Shown here piece after piece: positions 25,464-36,149 of a DNA stretch of 64,000 nucleotides. A model generated the notes under the pieces. The model made no database searches. It was not told the origin of the DNA and saw nothing but the letters and a program-made list of their open reading frames with translations. Origin of the DNA: Amia ocellicauda (Eukaryota; Chordata; Actinopteri; Amiiformes; Amiidae); contig NC_089856.1 of assembly GCF_036373705.1 (NCBI RefSeq), forward strand, positions 473,501 through 537,500, written 5' to 3'. A program made the position numbers and the translations under genes. Every line of letters begins with the position of its first letter. The stretch's first letter is position 1.

Positions 25464-26300
25464 CCTGGGGGAGAGCATCGTAATAATCATAATCATAATC
25501 GTAAGAACGGGTCCTCAAGCCGGTATAAACACATTTAATTTCACACTGTCCCTTTGCACTGTCATGCAAAGCTTCAGCCAAGGGAACAGGCTGGGCAGAA
25601 TAATCATAATTGATTAATAAATGATTATTAGAAGTTTAATTCTCCCTTCAAATGAGAGATAGAGTGTCTGTGTAATGAAGGTGACGCTGGGCACTGAGTG
25701 GCACCGGCTGACCAGCAGTGACTGGAGCTCAGGGAGCTCAGGGGAAAACTCATGTGGTACTGTAGTGTATTGTAATATAGTGTAGTGTATATTCTATCAT
25801 GTAGTGTAGTGCATCGTTTTTCCAACCAAGGTCTCGCACAATTTCACCATCAACACCACAAGTTTGGGAAACACCTGGTGTAGTGTAATTACTGCACTGT
25901 AGTACTGTTACCTAGATAATGTAGTATTATGACTGCGTCTGACACACACACACACACTGTACTGACACACTATCAACACTTACACACTAACCAGCTAACT
26001 GTCCAACACAAGCTCTAACTCGGACCCGCGGACAGTGGCCTTTGCGCAATAAGACACCGTGCAGACACTGGCAGCGCTAATTGAGACGCACAGAGCAGAG
26101 AAAGTGCGCAACTCACCGCAGAGAGGTCTGAGAGGAGGCCGGTCTGCAGGACGCACAGTGCGGCGGGCGGGGATGTGATGGTGGGCAGTGAGAGGTTGAG
26201 ACGGGGCTGCTCGGCGGTTGCCAGGCGACGCGACGCTGGACCGCGCGAGCCCCGCATTAGCAGCGCGCGCACGTCCTGTCTGCGCATGTCAGAGCTTTAT
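25464..26300 (-). promoter_or_regulatory. LRRC8E-like 5' intron, leader exon and CpG promoter
   Basis: The coding exon begins at 25,464 after a CCCCAG acceptor. A leader exon can be placed at about 26,117 and upward, with donor GCG/GTGAGT. A CpG-rich promoter at 26,150-26,300 contains GTTGCCAGGCGAC (26,217-26,229), which resembles an RFX X-box, and TGCGCATG (26,280-26,287), an NRF1-like half-site. No TATA box was seen. The intron carries short TGTAGTGTA repeats (25,760-25,815) and a CA run near 25,945. Confidence 0.5.
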
Positions 26301-26429
26301 TGCACCGCCGCGCTTTCACTGCTGTGTGCATTCATCACTGTGCTTTCAATGTCTCTCTCCGGTTCCTCCTCAGAGACTCCTGGTTCGCTTGTTGCCTTTC
26401 ATCGATGCTTATTTCTCACCCTCGTCTTT

Positions 26430-26720
26430 CTCTTACCCTGCTGAACAAAACTGCTTAGACCAGCTGAATTTCCCAGAAGTTCCCAGCTGGTTTAAGATGG
26501 CAGTTCTGTCTTTTGCTGGTCCAAGCTGCTTTGCTGCTGGTTCCTATGGTTTGATGCTGGTAAATGAGAATACTGATTCCGGGAGACCAGCATAGGCAAA
26601 CTGGCTGGTCGAGCTGGGTGGTTGACCATGTGACCTGGCTATGCTGGTAAAGTGACCAGCTGACTGGCAGTGAGATGATCCTGGTGGTAGACCAGCTCGG
26701 TCAAGACCTAAAGCAAAGTT
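26430..26720. mobile_element. Decayed MITE of the TGCTGAA...TTAGACCAGC type
   Basis: The left end TGCTGAACAAAACTGCTTAGACCAGC and repeated GACCAGC/GCTGGTC strings in both orientations match a palindromic, non-coding repeat common in ray-finned fish. The right end is worn. No transposase frame is present. Confidence 0.45.
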
Positions 26721-27034
26721 TGCTCAAGATGGTAATTAGCTATAATAATTATATTGTATGCACTTCTCAGGTTTAACATGACATTACAATCTGCTATCAT
26801 TGTTCTCCACAATCTTTAATTCCCTGTGTTATATCGTATGTTTTGTTCTGTTTTTCTTATGCAGATTCCCATAAATCTCCAGCATAGCATTTAAAAAAAC
26901 ACGTTTTATACAAAATAATATATGTTTTAATTCAATGTTCCTGTGTTGAGAGTTGAACACAGCAGAGTAAAACAGCACTCCTTTATCTAAGCCACTCCCA
27001 GCCTTTTATCGTCTGAGTAAGCTCTGAACAGCGC

Positions 27035-30000
27035 CGGGTTTAGTTGTGTGTTGTGTGTGTGGGTCAGGCTGTTGTGTGTTGTGTGTGTCGGCCAGGCTGT
27101 TGTGTGTTGTGTGTGTCGGTAAGGATGTTGTGTGTTGAGTGTGACAGTCAGACTTGTGTGTTGTGTGTGTCAATCAGACTGTTGTTCGTGTTGTGTGTTG
27201 TGTGTTGGTCAGGCTGTTGTGTGTTGTGTGTTGTTTGTGTCAGTCAGGCTGTTGTGTGTTCTGTGTCAGTCAGACTTGTGTGTTGTGTGTGTCAGTCATA
27301 CTGTTGTGTGTGTCGGTCAGGTTGTGTGTTGTGTGTTGTGTGTGTTGGTCAGGCTTTTGTGTGTTGTGTGTAGTGTGTGGCAGTCAGGCTGTTGTGTGTG
27401 TGTGTTGTGTGTTGTGTGTCGTGTGTGTCGGCCAGGCTGTTGTGTGTTGTGTGTATCAGTCAGACTTTTGTGTTGTGTGTGTCAGTCATACTGTTGTGTG
27501 TGTCGGTCAGGCTGTTGTGTGCTGTGTGTTGTATGTTGTGTGTGTCAGTCAGGCAATAGTGCTGTGTGTTGTGTGTGTCGGTCAGGCTGTTGTGTGTTGT
27601 TTGTGTTGTGTGTGTGTCAGTCAGGCTGTTGTGTGTTGTGTGTGTCGGTCAGGCTGTTGTGTGTTGTGAGTGTTGGTCAGGCTGTTGTGTGTTGTGTGTT
27701 GTGTTTGTCGGTCAGGCTCTTGTGTGTTGTTTGTGTTGTGTGTGTCAGTCAGGCTGTTGTGTGTTGTGTGTGTCGGTCAGGCTGTTTTTTGTTGTGTGTG
27801 TCAGTCAGGCTGTTGTGTCAGTTGTGTGTTGTGTGATGTGTATGTCGTTCAGGCTGTTGTGTTTGTCGGTCAGGCTGTTGTGTGTGTTGTGTGTTGTGTT
27901 TGTCAGTCAGGCTATTGTGTGTTGTTTGTGTTGTGTGTGTGTCAGTCAGTCTGTTGTGTGTTGTGTGTGTCGGTCTGGCTGTTGTGTGCTGTGTGTTGTG
28001 TGTGTTGGTCAGGCTGTTGTGGTTGTGGTGTGTGTCAGTCAGGCTGTTGTGTGTTGTGTGTGTCAGTCAGGCTGTTGTGTGTTGTGTGTGTTAGTCAGGC
28101 TTTTCTGTGTGTTGTGTGTGTCGTTCAGGCTGTTGTGTGTGTTGTGTGTGTCGGTCAGGCAGTTGTGTGTTGTGTGTGTCAGTCAGGCTGTTGTGTGTTG
28201 TGTGTTGTGTGTGTCGATTAGGATGTTGTGTGTTGTGTGTTGCGTGTGTCAGTCAGACTGTTTTGTGTTGTGTGTGTCAGTCAGGCTGTTGTGTCTGTTG
28301 TGTGTTGTGTGTTGTGTATGTCGTTCAGGCGGTTGTGTGTGTCAGTCAGACTGTTGTGTGTTGTGTGTGTCAGTCAGACTGTTGTGTGTTGTTTTTGTCG
28401 GTCAGGCTGTTGTGTGCTGTATGTTGTGTGTTGTGTGTGTTGGTCAGGCTGTTGTGTGCTGTGTGTTGTGTGTGTTGGTCAGGCTGTTGTGGTTGTGGTG
28501 TGTGTCAGTCAGGCTGTTGTGTGTGTCAGTCAGGCTGTTGTGTCTGTTGTGTGTTGTGTGTTGTGTATGTTGTTCAGGCTGTTGTGTGTTGTGTTTGTCG
28601 GTCAGGCTGTTGTGTGTGTTGTGTGTGTGTCAGTCAGACTGTTGTGTGTTGTGTGTGTCAGTCAGGCTGCTGTGTGTTGTGTGTGTCAGTCAGGCTGTTG
28701 TGTGTTGTGTGTGTTGGTCAGGCTGTTGTGTGTTGTGTGTTGCGTGTGTCAGTCAGACTGTTTTGTGTTGTGTGTGTCAGTCAGGCTGTTGTGTCTGTTG
28801 TGTGTTGTGTGTTGTGTATGTCGTTCAGGCTGTTGTGTGTTGTGTGTGTCAGTCAGACTGTTGTGTGTTGTGTGTGTCAGTCAGGCTGTTGTGTGTGTTG
28901 TGTGTTGTTTTTGTCGGTCAGGCTGTTGTGTGCTGTATGTTGTGTGTTGTGTGTGTTGGTCAGGCTGTTGTGTGCTGTGTGTTGTGTGTGTTGGTCAGGC
29001 TGTTGTGGTTGTGGTGTGTGTCAGTCAGGCTGTTGTGTGTTGTGTGTGTCAGTCAGGCTGTTGTGTCTGTTGTGTGTTGTGTGTTGTGTATGTTGTTCAG
29101 GCTGTTGTGTGTTGTGTTTGTCGGTCAGGCTGTTGTGTGTGTTGTGTGTGTGTCAGTCAGACTGTTGTGTGTTGTGTGTGTCAGTCAGGCTGCTGTGTGT
29201 TGTGTGTGTCAGTCAGGCTGTTGTGTGTTGTGTGTGTTGGTCAGGCTGTTGTGTGTTGTGTGTTGCGTGTGTCAGTCAGACTGTTTTGTGTTGTGTGTGT
29301 CAGTCAGGCTGTTGTGTCTGTTGTGTGTTGTGTGTTGTGTATGTCGTTCAGGCTGTTGTGTGTTGTGTGTGTCAGTCAGACTGTTGTGTGTTGTGTGTGT
29401 CAGTCAGGCTGTTGTGTGTGTTGTGTGTTGTTTTTGTCGGTCAGGCTGTTGTGTGCTGTATGTTGTGTGTTGTGTGTGTTGGTCAGGCTGTTGTGTGCTG
29501 TGTTTGTGGTGTGTGTCAGTCAGACTGTTTTGTGTTGTGTGTGTCAGTCAGGCTGTTGTGTCTGTTGTGTGTTGTGTGTTGTGTATGTTGTTCAGGCTGT
29601 TGTGTGTTGTGTTTGTCGGTCAGGCTGTTGTGTGTGTTGTGTGTGTGTCAGTCAGACTGTTGTGTGTTGTGTGTGTCAGTCAGGCTGCTGTGTGTTGTGT
29701 GTGTCAGTCAGGCTGTTGTGTGTTGTGTGTGTTGGTCAGGCTGTTGTGTGTTGTGTGTTGCGTGTGTCAGTCAGACTGTTTTGTGTTGTGTGTGTCAGTC
29801 AGGCTGTTGTGTCTGTTGTGTGTTGTGTGTTGTGTATGTCGTTCAGGCTGTTGTGTGTTGTGTGTGTCAGTCAGACTGTTGTGTGTTGTGTGTGTCAGTC
29901 AGACTGTTGTGTGTGTTGTGTGTTGTTTTTGTCGGTCAGGCTGTTGTGTGCTGTATGTTGTGTGTTGTGTGTGTTGGTCAGGCTGTTGTGTGCTGTGTTT

Positions 30001-30070
30001 GTGGTGTGTGTCAGTAAGGCTGTTGTGTGTTGTGTGTGGTGTGTGTTGGTCAGGCTGTTGTGTTATTTAC
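27035..30070 (+). repeat. 3-kb G/T-rich minisatellite with about 0.5-kb higher-order repeat
   Basis: Units of roughly 27-45 bp have a fixed core GTCAGTCAGGCTGTTGTGTG and a variable (TTGTGTG)n spacer. A marker string GTGTGCTGTATGTTGTG recurs at about 28,415, 28,931, 29,454 and 29,949, so a block of roughly 495-523 bp has been copied about four times. All three plus-strand frames stay open for 600 codons or more because the units contain no stops, so this is not a gene. Confidence 0.95.
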
Positions 30071-30328
30071 TGCTCTGAGATCTTACCCAGCGTGTGGGTT
30101 CTTTCTTTTATCCAACCAGCGTCGCCTGCGCGTCACAATGAAGAGTTTCACATTTCTAAGAAGAAGCGGTCTACAGGTAGTGTGAGTCATATTTTTATTT
30201 TATTTCTATAGGCTATTATATTTAAATATTATAGATTGATACGGTATATTTTTTATATATGTTTTTATTTTTCTATTGATAATATATTCGATAGCTTGGG
30301 CTGTAGATTATTGAATATGTTCATATAT

Positions 30329-30507
30329 CAGGGGTGGCTAACCCTGGTCCTGGAGAGCCGCAGGGTCTGCAGGTTTTTGTTTTATCCAGATCCTTAACTG
30401 CTTAATTGAACCAATTATGGGTCTTAATTAGGCAAAAGTCCCTGTGTTCAAGATATCCACTGATTGGTAATTAAGAGAGATTGCAGGACCATGGTTAGCC
30501 ACCCCTG
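30329..30507. mobile_element. hAT-type MITE with intact target-site duplication
   Basis: A 179-bp non-coding element. The ends CAGGGGTGGCTAACCCTGGT and ACCATGGTTAGCCACCCCTG are imperfect inverted repeats. It is flanked by perfect 8-bp direct repeats TCATATAT at 30321-30328 and 30508-30515. An 8-bp duplication with CAGGGGTGG ends is diagnostic of hAT elements. Confidence 0.92.
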
Positions 30508-30727
30508 TCATATATTAACAATACCTAGTATTCATTATGTTTTAATTGTGTTTAGCCTAAAATATGTGTGCTGTGTGTCCCATATACATGTACCGAGTGT
30601 ACAATAAGTGGATATTTACATTTACTTGATCGAGAGGACTGTTGTTTACGTGCTTCTATTTATTTAATTATTCATTTATTTTCCTTTATGTGGTATATCG
30701 GTTTACTGTAAAACAATATTCCCTGTA

Positions 30728-30730
<3 letters not shown>

Positions 30731-30782
<52 letters not shown>
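30731..30782. repeat. (TTA)n microsatellite
   Basis: About 17 perfect TTA/ATT trinucleotides. Confidence 0.97.
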
Positions 30783-31299
30783 TGAAATACGTGGTTTCCT
30801 TTCTCATTTGTCCAACTGATGATCCAACTTTAAACTGGAGGTCCTCCCGGTGCAGTTCCATAGTCGGCCCACAAGAGGCCACTAGTGAACAGTTAATGTG
30901 CCTTTTAACTAAAAGGGCGTTCATTAAAAATACACATTTCATCACATATTATGAGAGAAGTCTTGTGCAATTTGTATTTAAAAATACAGTTATAAGGCGC
31001 TCAAATATAGTAACTCTGTCCTTAGCGTCCTCCACCCACCCGGACGACACAGCGACAGAAATACAGACTGAGCTCTGTTCTCGTCACTGTGCTCACGGTA
31101 TACTGGCGAGAAGCTGACTGTCTCTCATACACACACACACACACAGATACACAGACACACACAGAGACTGACACACACATATATATATATATACGCAGAC
31201 AGTAACTGACACACACACACTCACAACCATACTCACACACATACACTCTCTCACACACAGAGACACTGCCACACACACACACACACACACAGAGACACT

Positions 31300-31336
<37 letters not shown>

Positions 31337-31401
31337 ACACTGACACACACACATAGACACACACACACACACACACACACAGACACTGACACACACACAT
31401 A

Positions 31402-31440
<39 letters not shown>

Positions 31441-31526
31441 TGACACAGACACACACACACACAGAGACACTGACACACACACATAGACACACACACACAC
31501 AGATACACAGACACACACAGAGACTG

Positions 31527-31591
<65 letters not shown>

Positions 31592-31594
<3 letters not shown>

Positions 31595-32813
31595 TCACCT
31601 AAAGGATTATTAGGAACACCTGTTCAATTTCTCATTAATGCAATTATCTAACCAACCAATCACATGGCAGTTGCTTCAATGCATTTAGGGGTGTGGTCCT
31701 GGTCAAGACAATCTCCTGAACTCCAAACTGAATGTCTGAATGGGAAAGAAAGGTGATTTAAGCAATTTTGAGCGTGGCATGGTTGTTGGTGCCAGACGGG
31801 CCGGTCTGAGTATTTCACAATCTGCTCAATTACTGGGATTTTCACGCACAACCATTTCTAAGGTTTACAAAGAATGGTGTGAAAAGGGAAAAACATCCAG
31901 TATGCGGCAGTCCTGTGGGCGAAAAATGACTTGTTGATGCTAGAGGTCAGAGGAGAATGGGCCGACTGATTCAAGCTGATAGAAGAGCAACTTTGACTGA
32001 AATAACCATTCGTTACAACCGAGGTATGCAGCAAAGCAATTGTGAAGCCACAACACGTACAACCTTGAGGAGGATGGGCTACAACAGCAGAAGACCCCAC
32101 CTGGTACCACTCATCTCCACTACAAATAGGAAAAAGAGGCTACAATTTGCACAAGCTCACCAAAATTGGACAGTTGAAGACTGGAAAAATGTTGCCTGGT
32201 CTGATGAGTCTCGATTTCTGTTGAGACATTCAGATGGTAGAGTCAGAATTTGGCGTAAACAGAATGAGAACATGGATCCATCATGCCTTGTTACCACTGT
32301 GCAGGCTGGTGGTGGTGGTGTAATGGTGTGGGGGATGTTTTCTTGGCAGACTTTAGGCCCCTTAGTGCCAATTGGGCATCGTTTAAATGCCACGGCCTAC
32401 CTGAGCATTGTTTCTGACCATGTCCATCCCTTTATGACCACCATGTACCCATCCTCTGATGGCTACTTCCAGCAGGATAATGCACCATGTCACAAAGGTT
32501 GAATCATTTCAAATTGGTTTCTTGAACATGACAATGAGTTCACTGTACTAAACTGGCCCCCACAGTCACCAGATCTCAACCCAATAGAGCATCTTTGGGA
32601 TGTGGTGGAACGGGAGCTTCGTGCCCTGGATGTGCATCCCACAAATCTCCATCAACTGCAAGATGCTATCCTATCAATATGGGCCAACATTTCTAAAGAA
32701 TGCTTTCAGCACCTTGTTGAATCAATGCCACGTAGAATTAAGGCAGTTCTGAAGGCGAAAGGGGGTCAAACACAGTATTAGTATGGTGTTCCTAATAATC
32801 CTTTAGGTGAGTG
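31592..32813 (+). mobile_element. Tc1/mariner transposon, recently inserted but inactivated
   Basis: A 1,222-bp element with perfect 29-bp terminal inverted repeats starting CACTCACCTAAAGGATTATT, flanked by TA at 31590-31591 and 32814-32815. The left flank is a pure (AT)n tract, an ideal TA target. Confidence 0.95.
31740..32780 (+). pseudogene. Tc1-family transposase pseudogene
   Basis: Starting at MGKKGDLSNFERGMVVGARR the frame encodes the paired-like helix-turn-helix DNA-binding region (SISQSAQLLGFSRTTISKVY). A one-base frameshift near 31,936 moves it to a second frame beginning around MGRLIQADRRATLTEI. The catalytic domain shows VAWSDESRF (first Asp), GYFQQDNAPCH (second Asp) and SPDLNPIEHLWD (Glu), a DDE triad. 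An in-frame TGA at about 32,500-32,502 follows CHKG; translation would otherwise run on as IISNWFLEHDNEF to a stop at 32,779. With one frameshift and one nonsense codon the copy is dead but young. Confidence 0.93.
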
Positions 32814-33058
32814 TATACGCAGACAGTAACTGACACACACACACACTCACAACCATACTCACACACATACACTCTCTCACACACACAGACACTGACACAG
32901 ACACACACACAGACACTGACACAGAGACACTGACACACACACATAGACACACACACACACACACACAGACACTGACACAGACACACACTGACACACACAC
33001 ACACACAGACACTGACACAGAGACACTGACACACACACACACACACACACACAGACAG

Positions 33059-33091
<33 letters not shown>

Positions 33092-33283
33092 CACACACAC
33101 ACACACACACAGACACTGACACACACACACACACAGACACTGACACACACACATAGACACACACGCACAGACACTGACACAGAGACACTGACACACACAC
33201 AGACACACACACAGACACTGACACACACACATAGACACACACACACAGACACTGACACAGAGACACTGACACACACACACACA

Positions 33284-33320
<37 letters not shown>

Positions 33321-33351
33321 TGACACAGAGACACTGACACACACACACACA

Positions 33352-33384
<33 letters not shown>

Positions 33385-33954
33385 ACACAGAGACACTGAC
33401 ACACACACACACAGACACACACACACACACACACACAGACACTGACACAGAGACACTGACACACACACACACAGACACACACACACACACACACACACAC
33501 ACTGACACAGAGACACTGACACACACACACACAGACACACACACACACACACACACAGACACTGACACAGACACAGAGACACTGACACACACACACACAG
33601 ACACACACACACACACACACACACAGACACTGACACAGAGACACTGACACACACACACACAGACACACACACACACACACACACAGACACTGACACACAC
33701 ACATAGACACACACATAGACACACAGACACTGAGAGACACACACACCAGTGGCACAAATGTGAAATAAGCGGACACACGACATGGCAAGACACGTCTTTG
33801 ATCGCTGGGACACTTTTATACTAAGTGACATCATTTCATTGTCCCTAACCTGCCTGCTGTTATAACCCGTCACTGGTGCAAACCAGCGTGCTCGTCCTGT
33901 ACACACTGTCCTGATGCTCACCAGCATCCACCCACAAACACACGCAAAGCAGAT

Positions 33955-34213
33955 AAAGTATCTTTATTATTATTATTACTACTATTACTATTATTATTCA
34001 TCTTATTATTATTGTTATCATGATTACTATTGTTATTATTTGTATTATTATGACTATTATTATCGCTCCAGGGAAATGCTATCGCAGTTCCTGTCCATTC
34101 ATGTATGTCCAGCACGTACAGTAACAGCATTATGCGCGCTGAACCAACTTGAAAATACCCGGATGAATTATTTATGAAGAATAGTGACAGAGTGAGCGAT
34201 ATATAATTTTTTG

Positions 34214-34255
<42 letters not shown>
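33955..34255. repeat. (TTA)n and (AT)n microsatellites
   Basis: Interrupted TTA/ATT trinucleotides run from about 33,965 to 34,065, and a (TA)n tract from about 34,218 to 34,250. Sequence between them has no recognised content. Confidence 0.93.
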
Positions 34256-34334
34256 AAACAAAAAACACTCCGATATTTTAGGAGTGATTCATCGCCATTG
34301 CCAAAAGCCTCTCCAGTCACCTGCCCGTAAAATA

Positions 34335-34920
34335 AAAGCCTCACACGATTGGCTGGCCGTCTTATCCGTTAATTATTTCCTTGTCGCCTATTGGTCAAGG
34401 AGCTGCCAATCACCCAGGAATTACTCTACGTGATTGGTGTCCTCCACGTCAAATGGGGCCAGACCAAAATACTCCAGATCGCTGGAGCACGCAGGGGCCC
34501 TCGCCATCCGATTGGAGGAGGGCTCTGCCCTTTAAATCCTTCCTCTCCTTTAATTGGTCTCATCATCTGTCTGTCAAGCGCAGTTTCTGTGGCTGAGAAC
34601 GGCGGAGGGAGGTCAGGTGCTCGGTGATTGGCCGAGGCCGGCAGTCCGGGGGCGGGGCGTGCTGGCATGGGCGTGTCCTCGGGTCTCCTTGAGGAAGCTG
34701 GCGCAGAGTGACAGGCGGCGGCGGTGTGTTTGACTGAATCCGCCTCTGGGCGTCCGTGAATGGGGCACAAGAGCGGCGGGCCGCAGCGCTGTCCACGTCC
34801 GTGCCACTGACTCCCTCACAGCCAGCAGCGGGGCCCCGGAGATGCCCGTGGACGCCGGGCGACACCGCGACTGAGCCGCCAGAGCGCCGTGATGGGAGCG
34901 GGAGGCAGGTGCGGATCTGC
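34335..34920 (+). promoter_or_regulatory. CpG-rich promoter-like region with seven CCAAT boxes, candidate EVI5L promoter
   Basis: CCAAT boxes in either orientation occur at 34348-34352, 34390-34394, 34406-34410, 34433-34437, 34511-34515, 34553-34557 and 34627-34631. The next 300 bp is GC-rich with GGGGCGGGGC (GC box) near 34,650. A GGCAG/GTGCGG donor at about 34,908/34,909 could end a leader exon. The nearest downstream plus-strand gene is EVI5L at 53.1 kb, so this would make its first intron about 18 kb. The link is inference; it could serve an unannotated transcript. Confidence 0.5.
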
Positions 34921-36140
34921 GGCTCTGTCATTCGTGTGTCTCTCTGCCTGTCTGTCTGTCTGTCTGTCTGTCTGTCTTTGGTCTAACGTTTTTTCGTTAC
35001 TGTAGCCGGTCCGTATATGTCATGCCTGGGTGATTGAGAGAGAGAGGGAGGGATGGATGGATGGATGGATGGAGAGGAGAGGAGAGGAGGGGAGGGGAGG
35101 GGAGGGGAGGGGAGGGGAGCGATTGAATGAATGAGTGTGGAGGAATGGCCCGTATGAACAAAGCGCAGTCTTTTGCGTGCGCGACACTGACCCACTCTCC
35201 CCGACACGCAGCCACCCGCACACATTGCACCTGACACGGCGCTGCGGGGAGGGATGGAGAGAGAAGGATGGATGGAGAAGGAGGATTAGGGATGGATGGA
35301 CAGAGGGATGCATGCAAGCAAGCGAGATGTGGGAAAGAGGCAGGCAAATGACATCTTTGGAGATGTGGTCGCCTTGCTCTGTGATGTTGTGTTCAGTCTG
35401 TATTCAGTCCCGCACACACACACACCCGGCCGCCGTGCTGGCAGTCACACAGGGCTCGCCGATCCTGTCATATTGCAATGATGGGCCTCGAATAAACAAC
35501 GAGAAACGGACATATTACTACTGTGACAACACCGCCCCCTCCTCCATCTTCCCACGGTCTCCCCCTGTACAATCCTCCGGTGTCTTTTACACAGAAACGG
35601 CGACACTCGCACCTACACGGACCGTGACTATTGACTTTCCCAGCATTGTCTTAAATTAGTGACGTGACGATTAGTGACGATTATATATATATAATGTACT
35701 AGCAAGAAAATGATTGCCACGTTTATGTTTTGCTTTTTAAGAAATGCTGGATTGTGTCTCCAGGTTTATTTATTTATAGTGGCCCGTCTGCGGGAGGTAT
35801 CATTATTTCTGGCCATGATGTGTGGGGTGCACATGATGAGACAGAGACAGGGACGCAGACTGTACCACAGTAGGCTGCCTGTCTGTCTGGCTGTCAGTCT
35901 GCCTGTGTGTGTGTGTGTGTGTGTGTGTGTTTATTGAGACAGAATGGGTCCAGAACACATCCTCGTAGCAGAGCCCAGCCCAGCCCATGACTGACAGCAG
36001 GCACAGTTTCATGCCTTCTACACTAACTGACAGGCCGTTAGTTGTGCTCAAACTGTACCCCACTCTTGGGTTATTATTGGCATATAACACATACCCAAAC
36101 ACACACACACTCCTTGATGCTACACTACACTGAACTGTTT
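34921..36140. other. Sequence between the promoter-like region and the giant satellite
   Basis: Holds (TCTG)n at about 34,945-34,977, a GGATGGATGG run at 35,052-35,072, a GGAGGGGAGG run at about 35,075-35,120, GGATGGATGG again near 35,265-35,305 and (GT)n at 35,907-35,930. No exon or known repeat family could be supported. Confidence 0.5.
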
Positions 36141-36149
36141 TGTCTGTGG

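Larger units (their letters stand above)
31115..33750. repeat. CA-rich satellite block, interrupted by a Tc1 element
   Basis: Long (CA)n with regular GACACTGACACAGAGACAC insertions makes units of roughly 50-60 bp, best ordered at 33,240-33,700. The block is split by the Tc1 element at 31,592-32,813. A 356-bp segment is present twice: AGATACACAGACACACACAG at 31,145 and 31,501, and GCAGACAGTAACTGACACAC at about 31,194 and 32,818 across the insertion. Long minus-strand frames rich in VCVCVS are artefacts. Confidence 0.93.

Noticed and set aside
27566-30211. An 881-codon plus-strand open frame rich in CVSVRLLCVVCVG
   Set aside because: All three plus frames are open for over 600 codons in the same minisatellite because GT-rich units contain no stop codons. 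There is no splice or promoter context.
31022-33927. Minus-strand frames of [11 protein letters not shown] type
   Set aside because: Translation of (GT)n/(CA)n simple repeat.
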